Shown in pieces: positions 26,231-34,461 of a DNA stretch of 64,000 nucleotides (the first letter of the stretch is position 1; the number at the start of each line of letters is the position of its first letter). This DNA is from Streptomyces sp. NBC_00358. GTDB taxonomy: Bacteria; Actinomycetota; Actinomycetes; Streptomycetales; Streptomycetaceae. The notes beneath the pieces are model-generated. The model worked only from the letters and a program-made list of their open reading frames with translations, did not search any database and was not told the origin of the DNA. The stretch is taken from NCBI RefSeq assembly GCF_036099295.1, contig NZ_CP107976.1, positions 9,114,001 through 9,178,000 on the forward strand, read 5' to 3'. Both the position numbers and the translations under genes were made by a program.

Positions 26231-27729
26231 GAGTTCTCCTTGGGCAGCTCACGGCTGTCGCCCCAGATGGACAGTCCGCGCAGTACGAGGGTCTTGACGA
26301 CGGTGTAGTCCTCGATGAGCCACCGAGGGGCCTCGCGGCCGAAGCCGGAGTCCTTCACACCGCCGAACGGAACATGGTCGAGACGGAAGTTGGAGGTCCC
26401 GTTCACGATCAGCCCGCCGACCTCCAGGCGTCGCCAGGCCGTGAGGATGCGGGTGATGTCGTGGGTGAACAGGCCGGCCTGCAGTCCGTACCGGCTGGCG
26501 TTGCACTGATCGAGAACGGTGTCGAAGTCGTCGAAGGGCAGGACGGCGACCAGCGCGCCGAACACCTCGTGCACGACCACGGAGGCATGGACGGGCGGGT
26601 CGGCGATGATGGTCGGGGCGGCCGTGGCGCCGTCACGGGTGCCGCCGCGGATCACACTCGCGCCCAGCCGGCGTGCCTCGCTCGACCAGGCCACCACACG
26701 TTCGGCCGCGTTCTCGTCGACCATGGAGCCGACATCGGTGCGGTCGTCGAGGGGATCACCGACGACCAGCGCGTCGACCGCCGCGGTGAAGGCGTCGAGG
26801 AACTCGGCGTAGCGGGACCGGTGGACGTAGACACGCTGGACGGAGATGCAGCTCTGGCCGGAGTTGCTGTATCCGGTGCGGGCACTGATCTTGGCGGCCG
26901 CCGCGGCGTCGGCGTCCTCGCACACGATCGTGGCGGCGTTGCCGCCCAACTCCAGGGCGAGCCGCTTTCGGCCCGCGGCGCGGGCCACGGCGGCACCCGT
27001 GTCGGCGCTGCCGGTGAAGCTGACCACGCTGACCGGATCGGCGGCGCACAGAGCGGCCCCGACATCACCGCTGCCGTGCAGCAGCTGGACCGCCTGGTGG
27101 GGCATGCCGCTGTCCAGGAGGAGGGCGACGACGGCGGCCGAGATGGCCGGCGCCTGTGGCGGGGCCTTGACCAAGGTGGTGTTGCCCGCCGCGAAGGAGG
27201 CGCCGAGCTTGTGGGCGAGGAGGTTGGCCGGTGCGTTGAACGGCGTGATGGCCAGTGCCACTCCGGCGGGCGCCCGGTAGGTGAAGGCGGTGTTGCCGAT
27301 GCCGGTGTTCCAGCCGGCCACGGGCAGGGTCTCGCCGTCGATGCGGCGGGCCTCGGCCGCGCAGACCGCGAACGTGGAGGCCACCCGTTCGATCTCGGTG
27401 CGGCTGTCCTTGACGGGTTTGCCCAGTTCAAGGGCGAGAAGGCGGGCGAGCCGGTCGCGGTGGGCGAGCGCGTTGCGTGAGGCGGCTTCCAGGATGTCGG
27501 CCCGGGCGGCGGGCGCGAGGTCGGCCATCTGCCGCGCGTAACCGCCGGCCTGCGTGACCGCTGTGTCGATCTCTCCCTCGGTCGCGGCAGGGGCGCGGCT
27601 GACGGTGCGCCTCAGATAGGGGCCGGTGCGATCCGCGGGAGGGCCTTCGCCGCCCCAGGATCCGGCGATGTAGGGGAGGGCCTCGACCACGTCGTTCTGG
27701 TCGGCGGCCTTGAGGAGGTCTTGCAGCAT
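26227..27729 (-). CDS. NAD(P)-dependent aldehyde dehydrogenase
   Basis: A 500-residue ALDH-superfamily enzyme. The catalytic Glu lies in LALELGGNAATIV and the nucleophilic Cys in YSNSGQSCISVQR; the cofactor region has FTGSADTGAAVA. ATG at 27729 with GGAGACG upstream; a longer upstream extension is non-homologous. First gene of the minus-strand operon and translationally coupled to the ThDP gene. The operon is divergent from the IclR gene, and palindromes at 27744-27760 and 27839-27851 lie in the shared promoter region. Probably oxidises the aldehyde made by the ThDP enzyme. Confidence 0.88.
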   Translation of the reverse strand: MLQDLLKAADQNDVVEALPYIAGSWGGEGPPADRTGPYLRRTVSRAPAATEGEIDTAVTQAGGYARQMADLAPAARADILEAASRNALAHRDRLARLLALELGKPVKDSRTEIERVASTFAVCAAEARRIDGETLPVAGWNTGIGNTAFTYRAPAGVALAITPFNAPANLLAHKLGASFAAGNTTLVKAPPQAPAISAAVVALLLDSGMPHQAVQLLHGSGDVGAALCAADPVSVVSFTGSADTGAAVARAAGRKRLALELGGNAATIVCEDADAAAAAKISARTGYSNSGQSCISVQRVYVHRSRYAEFLDAFTAAVDALVVGDPLDDRTDVGSMVDENAAERVVAWSSEARRLGASVIRGGTRDGATAAPTIIADPPVHASVVVHEVFGALVAVLPFDDFDTVLDQCNASRYGLQAGLFTHDITRILTAWRRLEVGGLIVNGTSNFRLDHVPFGGVKDSGFGREAPRWLIEDYTVVKTLVLRGLSIWGDSRELPKENS

Positions 27730-27743
27730 CACGTCTCCAGAAA

Positions 27744-27760
27744 AAACCATCTGATGGTTT
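27744..27760. promoter_or_regulatory. Candidate IclR operator 1
   Basis: AAACCATC-T-GATGGTTT is a perfect 17-bp palindrome 15 bases upstream of the aldehyde dehydrogenase start, between divergent genes. Confidence 0.6.
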
Positions 27761-27831
27761 CCGTGGACTGCTCTGTGGACTGGCGTGTAACGTACGGGCG
27801 CCGGGAGGCCGTGGCAATAGGTCGGCATCAG

Positions 27832-27855
27832 GAAATTGAAACCAGCGGTTTTCGA
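27832..27855. promoter_or_regulatory. Candidate IclR operator 2
   Basis: AAACC-AGC-GGTTT (27839-27851), flanked by GAAATTG and TCGAAT, shares the AAACC/GGTTT half-sites of the 27744-27760 palindrome. It lies about 85 bases before the IclR start, suggesting cooperative or autoregulatory binding. Confidence 0.45.
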
Positions 27856-27940
27856 ATGGACCTTGGCTGGTGGAAGCTGTCCCCTCGAGCGTCGCGCCCG
27901 ACAACGGGCCGCGCGGCCGACCACTGACGAAGGAGAGCGC

Positions 27941-28708
27941 ATGGACACGGAGCAAGGACAAGGCGGCGTACGCAGCGTGCGCCGGGCTCTGGACATCCTG
28001 TCGCTGCTGACCGAAGATCAGCCCACCGTTCCTCTCAAGGACATGGTCGACGCGACCGGCCTGCCCAAGACAACCGTGGTGCGCCTCGTCCAGACGCTGG
28101 AGCAGTACGGACTGTTGTGGGCGACGCCCGGCGGCTACACGGCCGGGCCCGGCCTGTGGCGCTGGGCCCATCTGGCCCACACCAGCTGGGAGTTGCCGCC
28201 GGACACGCAGAAGCTGTTGCGTGAACTGGTCGACCGGCGCGGCGAGACGGCGAATCTGATGATCCGCCGCGACATCCACCGTGTCTGCGTCGCCCAGCAG
28301 GAAAGCCCTCAGCCTCTACGGCATGTGGTGCGCGTGGGCGACGAACTGCCGCTGTGGGCCGGCGCTTCGTCGAAGGTATTGCTCATCGGGGCCACCGATG
28401 GGCTGCTGCAACGGGTCGCCGCAGCCTCACCGCACGGCGTGGCCCATGTGCAGCAACTGCGGCTGTGGGCCGACGAGGCCGCCGGCCACGGGTGCGCCAC
28501 CAGCCACGGCGAACGCGACATCGGCCTCACGGCCGTTGCCGTGCCCATCCGCACCCAGTCGGGTGTCACGGTCGCCTCCCTTTCGCTGAGCGGCCCCAGC
28601 GCGCGCATCACGGAGCAGGACATCGAGGTGTTCGCGGACGACCTGCGCGAAACGGCCGCACGCATCGCCTCTCAGGGCTTCCACCACCCCCTGGGGCCGC
28701 GCACCTAA
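27941..28708 (+). CDS. IclR-family transcriptional regulator
   Basis: A 255-residue regulator. The N-terminal winged helix (SVRRALDILSLLTEDQPTVP ... GLPKTTVVRLVQTLEQYG) is followed by an IclR effector domain (LRELVDRRGETANLMIRRD, SHGERDIGLTAVAVPI). AAGGAG precedes the ATG. It is divergent from the ALDH-ThDP-transporter operon and directly upstream of the CoA-transferase and citrate-synthase-like genes, so it probably controls both in response to a pathway acid. Palindromes in the 210-base intergenic region fit this role. Confidence 0.9.
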   Translation: MDTEQGQGGVRSVRRALDILSLLTEDQPTVPLKDMVDATGLPKTTVVRLVQTLEQYGLLWATPGGYTAGPGLWRWAHLAHTSWELPPDTQKLLRELVDRRGETANLMIRRDIHRVCVAQQESPQPLRHVVRVGDELPLWAGASSKVLLIGATDGLLQRVAAASPHGVAHVQQLRLWADEAAGHGCATSHGERDIGLTAVAVPIRTQSGVTVASLSLSGPSARITEQDIEVFADDLRETAARIASQGFHHPLGPRT

Positions 28709-28757
28709 CCACGCCGGCAGCGGCACCGCAGCAGGCGCCGCTGGAAGGAGACGTCAT

Positions 28758-29966
28758 ATGCACGTTCGCCCACTTGATGGAATACGCGTTCTCGATCTCA
28801 CGAACGTGCTGGCAGGCCCCTACTGCAGCTACCAGCTCATGCTGATGGGCGCCGAGGTGGTCAAGATCGAGCGTCCGGGCCAGGGTGATCTGGCCCGGAT
28901 CCTGGGCCCCGATCCTTCTCTCAACCGGGACGGTGTCGGGGCGTCGTTCCTCGCCCAGAACGCGGGCAAGAGCTCACTGGAGCTCGATCTCAAGGACACC
29001 GCCGACCGGGTCCTTTTCGAACGGCTCCTGTCCGGGGCGGACGTTCTGCTGGAGAACTTCCGGGCCGGTGTCCTGGACAGGATGGGCTACGGTGCGGAAC
29101 GCCTCGCCCAGCTCAACGGACGTCTCGTCTACTGCTCCATCTCCGGCTTCGGACAGGACGGCCCGATGAGCGACGCGCCGGCCTACGACCAGATCGTCCA
29201 GGGCCTCACCGGCATGATGAGTATCACCGGCACCCCCGAGACCGCGCCCCAGCGCGTGGGCTTCCCCGTCTGCGACACCACCGGTGGGCTGATGGCCGCG
29301 TTCGCCATCAGCGCCGCCCTGCTCCACCGCGAACGCACCGGGCACGGCAGCCGTCTCGACGTCTCCATGCTGGAGGCGTCGCTGTCCGCCATGGGCTGGG
29401 CCGTCTCCAACTACCTGGTCAGCGGGATCCCACCCGAACCGCTCAGCGACCAGAACCCCACCGCGGCCCCCTCCGGCACCTTCCACGCCCTGGACGGGCC
29501 GCTCAACATCGCGGCGAACCAGCAGCGCCAGTTCGAGGCGCTGTGCCGGCTGGCCGGTGCGCCGGAACTGATCACCGATGACCGTTTCGGCGAACGGGAA
29601 CAGCGCAAGATCCATCGCGACGAACTCAACACCGCCCTGAACGAGGCACTGTCGAGCCGTCCGGCCGCCGACTGGGAGCGCGAGCTGAACGCCGCCGGTG
29701 TGCCCGCCGCCCGGGTGCTCACGGTGCCCCAGGCCCTGGAACAGCCACAACTGGCGCATCGGAACTTCATCACCAGCGTCAGCCATCCAGGACGTCCCGG
29801 ACGGCCACTGAATGTCGTGGGCAACGGCGTTCTCGTCGACGGGGAAGCCGTCAGCCCGCCCTCTCCGCCGCCGCTGCTGGGCGAACACAACGCCCTCCGT
29901 GAGGAGATCGCGAGCCGCTGGCTCGACGCGGCCGCCCGGACAGCCGGAGAGGCCGCCGCGTCATGA
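28758..29966 (+). CDS. CaiB/BaiF (class III) CoA-transferase
   Basis: A 402-residue type III CoA-transferase. VLDLTNVLAGPYCSYQLMLM and GAEVVKIERPGQGD are the family N-terminus, and the catalytic Asp144 lies in APAYDQIVQGLTGMMSITG. It would move CoA from a donor such as succinyl-CoA to an organic acid. AAGGAG precedes the ATG. The stop overlaps the next start (ATGA), so it is coupled to the citrate-synthase-fold gene and the two likely act on the same substrate. Confidence 0.9.
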   Translation: MHVRPLDGIRVLDLTNVLAGPYCSYQLMLMGAEVVKIERPGQGDLARILGPDPSLNRDGVGASFLAQNAGKSSLELDLKDTADRVLFERLLSGADVLLENFRAGVLDRMGYGAERLAQLNGRLVYCSISGFGQDGPMSDAPAYDQIVQGLTGMMSITGTPETAPQRVGFPVCDTTGGLMAAFAISAALLHRERTGHGSRLDVSMLEASLSAMGWAVSNYLVSGIPPEPLSDQNPTAAPSGTFHALDGPLNIAANQQRQFEALCRLAGAPELITDDRFGEREQRKIHRDELNTALNEALSSRPAADWERELNAAGVPAARVLTVPQALEQPQLAHRNFITSVSHPGRPGRPLNVVGNGVLVDGEAVSPPSPPPLLGEHNALREEIASRWLDAAARTAGEAAAS

Positions 29967-30784
29967 CCAGCGCCGACGACGACGCCAGTGAGGCCGCACA
30001 GTGGTGGGCCACCGCGGTCAGCCACATCGAACCCGGCAGCATCGAACTGCGCGACCACCCGGTGCAGGACCTCATCGGCACGGCAAGCCTGGTCGACATC
30101 ATCTGGCTGATGCTGCGCGCGACCACACCCGCGCCACGTGAATCGTCCCTGCTGGAGGCCGCATTGGTCGCCGGTGTCGACCACGGGCCCCAGGCCCCTT
30201 CCATCGCTGCCGCCCGAATGGCGGCCACCTGCGGAGTCGGCCTCAACAACGCCGTCGCCACCGGTGTGAACATGCTGGGTGACGCCCACGGCGGGGCAGG
30301 CCAGCAGTGCGTGGAGATGCTCACCGACATCCGCGACCTCCACGCCCTGGGCGGCAGTTGGCAGGAGGCGGCCCAGGAGGTCATGGCCGACTGGCAGAGC
30401 CGCTCGCGCTACCTTCCGGGCTTCGGCCACCGCTTCCATCCCATAGACCCGCGGCGCGACCCGCTGATCCAGCTCGTCCAGCAGGCGGTCTCCGACAACG
30501 TCGTCGGCGGCGACTTCCTCGACGCGGCCCTCGCGGTCGAGGACATCCTCACAAGACGCCGGGCCGGCGCACGGCCCGTTCCGATGAACATCGACGGAGC
30601 CACCGCCGTCATCTACGCCGAGCTGGGCTTCTCCGCCCCGCTCGCCCGCGGCCTGTTCGTCCTCAGCCGCTCGGTGGGCATCCTGGCGCACGCGTGGGAG
30701 GAGAGCGGGCAGGGTCGCCGCAACAAGGGCCCGATCCCGCGCGACGTCCTCCCGGCCCGCCTGCCCCAGCCGAAAGACGCGTGA
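29963..30784 (+). CDS. Citrate-synthase-fold protein (citryl-CoA lyase-like)
   Basis: A 273-residue protein, shorter than citrate synthase, comparable to the citryl-CoA lyase/ATP-citrate lyase C-terminal domain. Catalytic candidates are kept: His74 (VDHGPQAPS), His156/His159 (GFGHRFHPIDPR) and Asp211 (MNIDGATAVIYAELGF). Because it follows a CoA-transferase with overlap, the likely reaction is cleavage of a 3-hydroxyacyl-CoA (citryl-CoA-like) to acetyl-CoA and a 2-oxo acid, or the reverse condensation. Substrate unknown. The 2-oxo acid would suit the divergent ThDP enzyme. Confidence 0.82.
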   Translation: MTSADDDASEAAQWWATAVSHIEPGSIELRDHPVQDLIGTASLVDIIWLMLRATTPAPRESSLLEAALVAGVDHGPQAPSIAAARMAATCGVGLNNAVATGVNMLGDAHGGAGQQCVEMLTDIRDLHALGGSWQEAAQEVMADWQSRSRYLPGFGHRFHPIDPRRDPLIQLVQQAVSDNVVGGDFLDAALAVEDILTRRRAGARPVPMNIDGATAVIYAELGFSAPLARGLFVLSRSVGILAHAWEESGQGRRNKGPIPRDVLPARLPQPKDA

Positions 30785-30857
30785 ACAATCCGCGTCACAT
30801 CCCTTGCCACACCCCCGGCGCATCCCTAGCGTAGCTTTCCGCCAATCGGCAACCACC

Positions 30858-30879
30858 GTACGGACCATCCGAACCGTAC
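30858..30879. promoter_or_regulatory. Inverted repeat before the PQQ operon
   Basis: GTACGG (30858-30863) and CCGTAC (30874-30879) flank a 10-base spacer; a partial repeat of CGGACCAT follows at about 30882-30889. It is about 100 bases upstream of the quinoprotein start. Candidate operator; no cognate regulator is evident. Confidence 0.45.
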
Positions 30880-30978
30880 AACGGACCATGATCCGCCCAG
30901 CAGCTTCCCTCCCCCCACCTGAGACTCCTCAGCCCCGCCACTGACGGGTATTCCAGGACTCGTCATGAAAGAGGGACC

Positions 30979-33126
30979 ATGGACAGACGCAGCTTCCTCA
31001 CCTCGACCGCGGCCGGAACGGCCACCACCGTCGCCCTGCTCAACGGCACACCCGCCCAGGCCGACACGGCCGACAACCTGGCGCGGCCGGTGCCCGACCA
31101 GGCCCACACCGCCACCGCCGCGAACTACCCCAAGGCCGGCGGCAACCTCGGCAACCACAGTTACTCCTCGCTCAAGAAGATCACCGCGGGCAACGTCCGC
31201 AAGCTCGGCGGCGCCTGGCACGTCAACCTGGAGAACGGCTCCACCTCCTCCGCCCAGCAGTGCGCCGTCATCGCCCAGGACGGCGTGCTCTACCTGGCCA
31301 CCACCCAGCAGAACGTGTTCGCCGTCGACGGCCGCACCGGCCAGGTGAAGTGGAAGACGAGCGTCGGCACCGACACCACCAACATGCGCGGCCTCGCCCT
31401 CGGCGAAGGACTCGCGTTCACCATCTCCGGCGACAACAAGGTCTACGCCCTCGACCAGAAGACCGGCGCCGTCGTGTGGAGCCGCGAGCTGATGGTCGAG
31501 GACCAGGGCGACCCGGACTGCGACCCGGCCTCCGGCCAGTGCGGCGGCAGCAAGGGCGGCCTCGCCGGAGCCGCCGTGTACTGGGACGGGCTCGTCTACA
31601 TCGGCACCCAGGGCAGCACCGCCGGCGCCCGCGGCCGCGCCTACGCCCTCGACGCCCGCACCGGTGAGGTCGCCTGGGTCTTCTGGGGCACCCCGGGCCC
31701 GGGGGAGTACGGCAACGGCACCTGGGAGGGCGACACCTGGAAGACCGGCGGCGCCGTCTGCTGGATCCACCCCGCCGTCGACCCCGAACTGGGCATCGTC
31801 TACTGGACGTTCGGCAACCCCTATCCCCGCACGGACGGCTCCACCCGCGGCGGCGACAACCTCTTCGCCAACTGCCTGGTCGCCATGGACGCCAAGACCG
31901 GACAGCGGCGCTGGCACTTCCAGTCCGTGCACCACGACATCTGGGACTACGACGGCGTCATGTCCCCCGTGCTCGCCGACATCCTGATCAAGGGCAAGAA
32001 GCGCAAGATCGTCGTCTACGGCAGCAAGACGGGCATGTACTACATGCTCGACCGCGCCACCGGCAAGCCGATCCACGGCATGGAAGAGCGCCCGGTGCCG
32101 CAGCACGTGGCCCAGAAGACCGCCCCCACCCAGCCGTTCCCCGGCGGCGAGCCCTTCGTCGAGACCGAGCCGCGTATCGACAAGGCCACCCGGCCGGTGC
32201 CCTTCTACCCGACCGGCGGCCTCTTCGAGGCCCACTGGGACCGCGCGACGATCATCTTCCCCGGCGCGGGCGGCGGCGCCGACTGGTCCTCCCCGTCCTT
32301 CAGCCACCGAACCGGCCTGGTCTACGTCGGCTACGGCCTCATCAACTCCGCCTACTCCAACACCCATGGCGGCCGCGTCAACACCGCTCGGCCCCTCGGC
32401 GAGTACTTCGCCGGCGGTCTCGCCGCCGTCGACCCGCGCACCAACACCGTGGCCTGGCGCCAGGAGGGCGAGTGGTCCCTCGCCCACGGCAACGGTGTCC
32501 TCAGCACCGCCGGCGGCGTGCTCTTCCAGGGCCGTCCCGACGGCGTGCTCACCGCCCTCGACGACCGTGACGGCAGCGAACTGTGGACCTGGCAGTGCGG
32601 CGCCGGCGTCAACACCAACCCGCTGACCTACGAGATCGACGGCGAGCAGTACATCGCCGTGCTCGCCGGCGGAAACGGCCTGCCCTACCCGGACATCCCC
32701 AGGGGCGACCACCTGTGGGCGTTCAGACTCGGCGGCACCGTGAAGCCGGCCGCGGCCCCCATCCCACCGTCCAAACGCAACCAGATCCGGACCGCCGCCG
32801 TGACCGGCGACACCGCCAAGAACACCATCACTTTGGGCCGGACCTGGGACAACGCGAAGAATGCGCCCGGCGCCACCGAGAACCTCGTGGCCCAGAGCGC
32901 CATGGCACCGCAGCACCTGAGCATCGCCAAGGGCACCACGGTCACCTTCGTGAACCCCGCGGACAACAAGTCGGCGCACGGCGCCGTCTCCTTCTTCGAG
33001 GCCGAGTTCGACACCGGCCTCCTCATGCCGGGCCAGTCCTACTCGTACACCTTCGACACCCCCGGCGAGTACTTCTACAACGACCCGATCGCCCCGCAGA
33101 ACACCGGCAAGATCGTCGTCCAGTAG
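30979..33126 (+). CDS. Tat-exported PQQ-dependent dehydrogenase with cupredoxin-like C-terminus
   Basis: A 715-residue quinoprotein. The N-terminus has a twin-arginine signal (DRRSFL). Residues about 40-590 form the eight-bladed PQQ propeller, with Trp-docking-like repeats (AYALDARTGEVAWVF, LVAMDAKTGQRRWHF). Asn280 (TFGNPYP) and Asp323 (HHDIWDYDG) correspond to metal/catalytic residues, and Asp325 adds the D-x-D seen in lanthanide enzymes but also in membrane glucose dehydrogenases. The vicinal Cys pair is absent and the usual metal-ligand Glu appears to be Thr (GSTAGARG). Residues about 620-715 are cupredoxin-like but retain only one of four copper ligands. It leads the pqq operon. Substrate unknown. 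Confidence 0.9.
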   Translation: MDRRSFLTSTAAGTATTVALLNGTPAQADTADNLARPVPDQAHTATAANYPKAGGNLGNHSYSSLKKITAGNVRKLGGAWHVNLENGSTSSAQQCAVIAQDGVLYLATTQQNVFAVDGRTGQVKWKTSVGTDTTNMRGLALGEGLAFTISGDNKVYALDQKTGAVVWSRELMVEDQGDPDCDPASGQCGGSKGGLAGAAVYWDGLVYIGTQGSTAGARGRAYALDARTGEVAWVFWGTPGPGEYGNGTWEGDTWKTGGAVCWIHPAVDPELGIVYWTFGNPYPRTDGSTRGGDNLFANCLVAMDAKTGQRRWHFQSVHHDIWDYDGVMSPVLADILIKGKKRKIVVYGSKTGMYYMLDRATGKPIHGMEERPVPQHVAQKTAPTQPFPGGEPFVETEPRIDKATRPVPFYPTGGLFEAHWDRATIIFPGAGGGADWSSPSFSHRTGLVYVGYGLINSAYSNTHGGRVNTARPLGEYFAGGLAAVDPRTNTVAWRQEGEWSLAHGNGVLSTAGGVLFQGRPDGVLTALDDRDGSELWTWQCGAGVNTNPLTYEIDGEQYIAVLAGGNGLPYPDIPRGDHLWAFRLGGTVKPAAAPIPPSKRNQIRTAAVTGDTAKNTITLGRTWDNAKNAPGATENLVAQSAMAPQHLSIAKGTTVTFVNPADNKSAHGAVSFFEAEFDTGLLMPGQSYSYTFDTPGEYFYNDPIAPQNTGKIVVQ

Positions 33127-33256
33127 CAGCCCGCCCACTGCACCGCGCTCTTCCAGCCGCTTCGCGGCAGCCCTGCACGCCAGTGTCCGCTCCTGGCCCA
33201 GACCGTTTCCGCGAGGCCGCCCCACCGCGCTCTTTCGAACGACGTAAGGACGCCCC

Positions 33257-34237
33257 ATGAGAACCAGACTCCGCATGCGCCCGCTGCATGCAGCACTCAC
33301 CGGCGCCGCCACGACGGTCGGCATCACCGTCGCCCTGGTGGCCACCGGCACCCTCAGCATGGCGCAGGGCCGCATCGGCCAGGGCGCCCAGGAACTCGGC
33401 GACCCCGACTACGGCGTATGCCGCGGCGTCGACGCCCACTGCTACCACGACTGGGGCAACTTCGACACCACCAAGGGCTTCAAGGTCCTGCTCTACACTC
33501 ACACCGCAGGCCCCCGCCACGCCAACCTCGGCCCGGTGCTCGCCACAGGCATGAACCCGCCCCTCACGGATGCCAACGTCGTCCAGAAGGCCGTGCTCAA
33601 GCTGGGCGCGGACAACGGCTTCCAGGTCGACTACACCGAGGACGTCTCCCAACTCGCATCACCCGCAACCCTGTTCAAGTACAACGCCGTCATCTTCTAC
33701 TCCACCAGCCGCGACGCCCTCGACGACGCGGCTCAGACCTCACTGCGGCAGTACGTCCGCGGCGGCGGCGGATTCGTCGGCGTCCACAACGCGTTCGGCA
33801 CCGAGTACAACTGGCCCTGGTACGAGGGTCTGCTCGGCAACGCCAACTTCTACGACCACGGTCCCGAGCAGCCCGGCACGGTCGAGACCGTCGACCGCAG
33901 GGACGTCTCCACGAAGTCGCTGCCCTCCAAGTGGAACTTCTCCGACGAGTGGTACAACCTCGTCCCCGCACCGACACGGGTGCGTGTCCTGGCCGACGTC
34001 GACGAGAGCACCCTCGCCAAGGGCGTGACCGGCAACTACAACCATCCCGGGCACGGCGAGAACCACCCCGTCGCCTGGTGCCAGTACTACGACGGCGGCC
34101 GCGCCTGGCTGACCACACTCGGCCACGATGCCAAGGACTTCTCCACCGACGGCTCCTTCGCGGGCGCCGCCGAGTTCCAGAGGCTCCTCCTCGGCGGCAT
34201 CGAATCCGCCATGGGCGAGACGCCGTTCTGCAAGTGA
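33257..34237 (+). CDS. Secreted ThuA-like domain protein
   Basis: A 326-residue protein with an N-terminal signal anchor (about 14-36) and a ThuA/class-I glutamine-amidotransferase-like fold: FKVLLYTHTAGPRHANLG, LFKYNAVIFYSTSRD, GGGGFVGVHNAFGTEYNWPW, HPGHGENHPVAWCQYYDGGR and LGHDAKDF. ThuA domains are linked to trehalose and other sugar use, but the reaction is unknown. AAGGAC precedes the ATG. It lies between the quinoprotein and pqqA in the same operon, suggesting a shared extracytoplasmic substrate. Confidence 0.85.
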   Translation: MRTRLRMRPLHAALTGAATTVGITVALVATGTLSMAQGRIGQGAQELGDPDYGVCRGVDAHCYHDWGNFDTTKGFKVLLYTHTAGPRHANLGPVLATGMNPPLTDANVVQKAVLKLGADNGFQVDYTEDVSQLASPATLFKYNAVIFYSTSRDALDDAAQTSLRQYVRGGGGFVGVHNAFGTEYNWPWYEGLLGNANFYDHGPEQPGTVETVDRRDVSTKSLPSKWNFSDEWYNLVPAPTRVRVLADVDESTLAKGVTGNYNHPGHGENHPVAWCQYYDGGRAWLTTLGHDAKDFSTDGSFAGAAEFQRLLLGGIESAMGETPFCK

Positions 34238-34317
34238 CGTCCGGCCGCAACCGGCCGGCCGGCTCCCGGCGCCCACCACGGCGCCATCACCCCTCCCGAC
34301 AGGAAGGCAAGATCACC

Positions 34318-34449
34318 ATGCACGACGAGACCCGTACCCAGCACCCGGCCGAGCCGGCAGCCCGAACTCCCGAGGGCTGGCAGAGCCCCGACTTCACGGT
34401 GGTCGACACCGCCCTGGAAGTCACCGCCTACTCGCTGCGCACGAAGTAG
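34318..34449 (+). CDS. pqqA: PQQ precursor peptide PqqA
   Basis: A 43-residue peptide ending TALEVTAYSLRTK. The Glu and Tyr that become PQQ are present with the required three-residue spacing (E-V-T-A-Y), and the preceding WQSPDFT matches the family W...P.F pattern. It is about 20 residues longer at the N-terminus than typical 22-24 residue PqqA. AGGAAGG lies about 11 bases before the ATG. It is 12 bases upstream of pqqB. Confidence 0.9.
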   Translation: MHDETRTQHPAEPAARTPEGWQSPDFTVVDTALEVTAYSLRTK

Positions 34450-34461
34450 GGAGACTCCGCC

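Noticed and set aside
24479..29966. Oxalate degradation (formyl-CoA transferase plus oxalyl-CoA decarboxylase)
   Set aside because: The CoA-transferase and ThDP enzyme invite this reading, but the ThDP protein has an atypical FGTCGHTN loop, and the coupled citrate-synthase-like and aldehyde dehydrogenase genes do not belong to that pathway.
30979..33126. Membrane quinate/shikimate dehydrogenase (QuiA-type)
   Set aside because: The nearby shikimate genes suggested it, but the protein has a Tat signal and no N-terminal membrane helices, and adds a cupredoxin-like tail.
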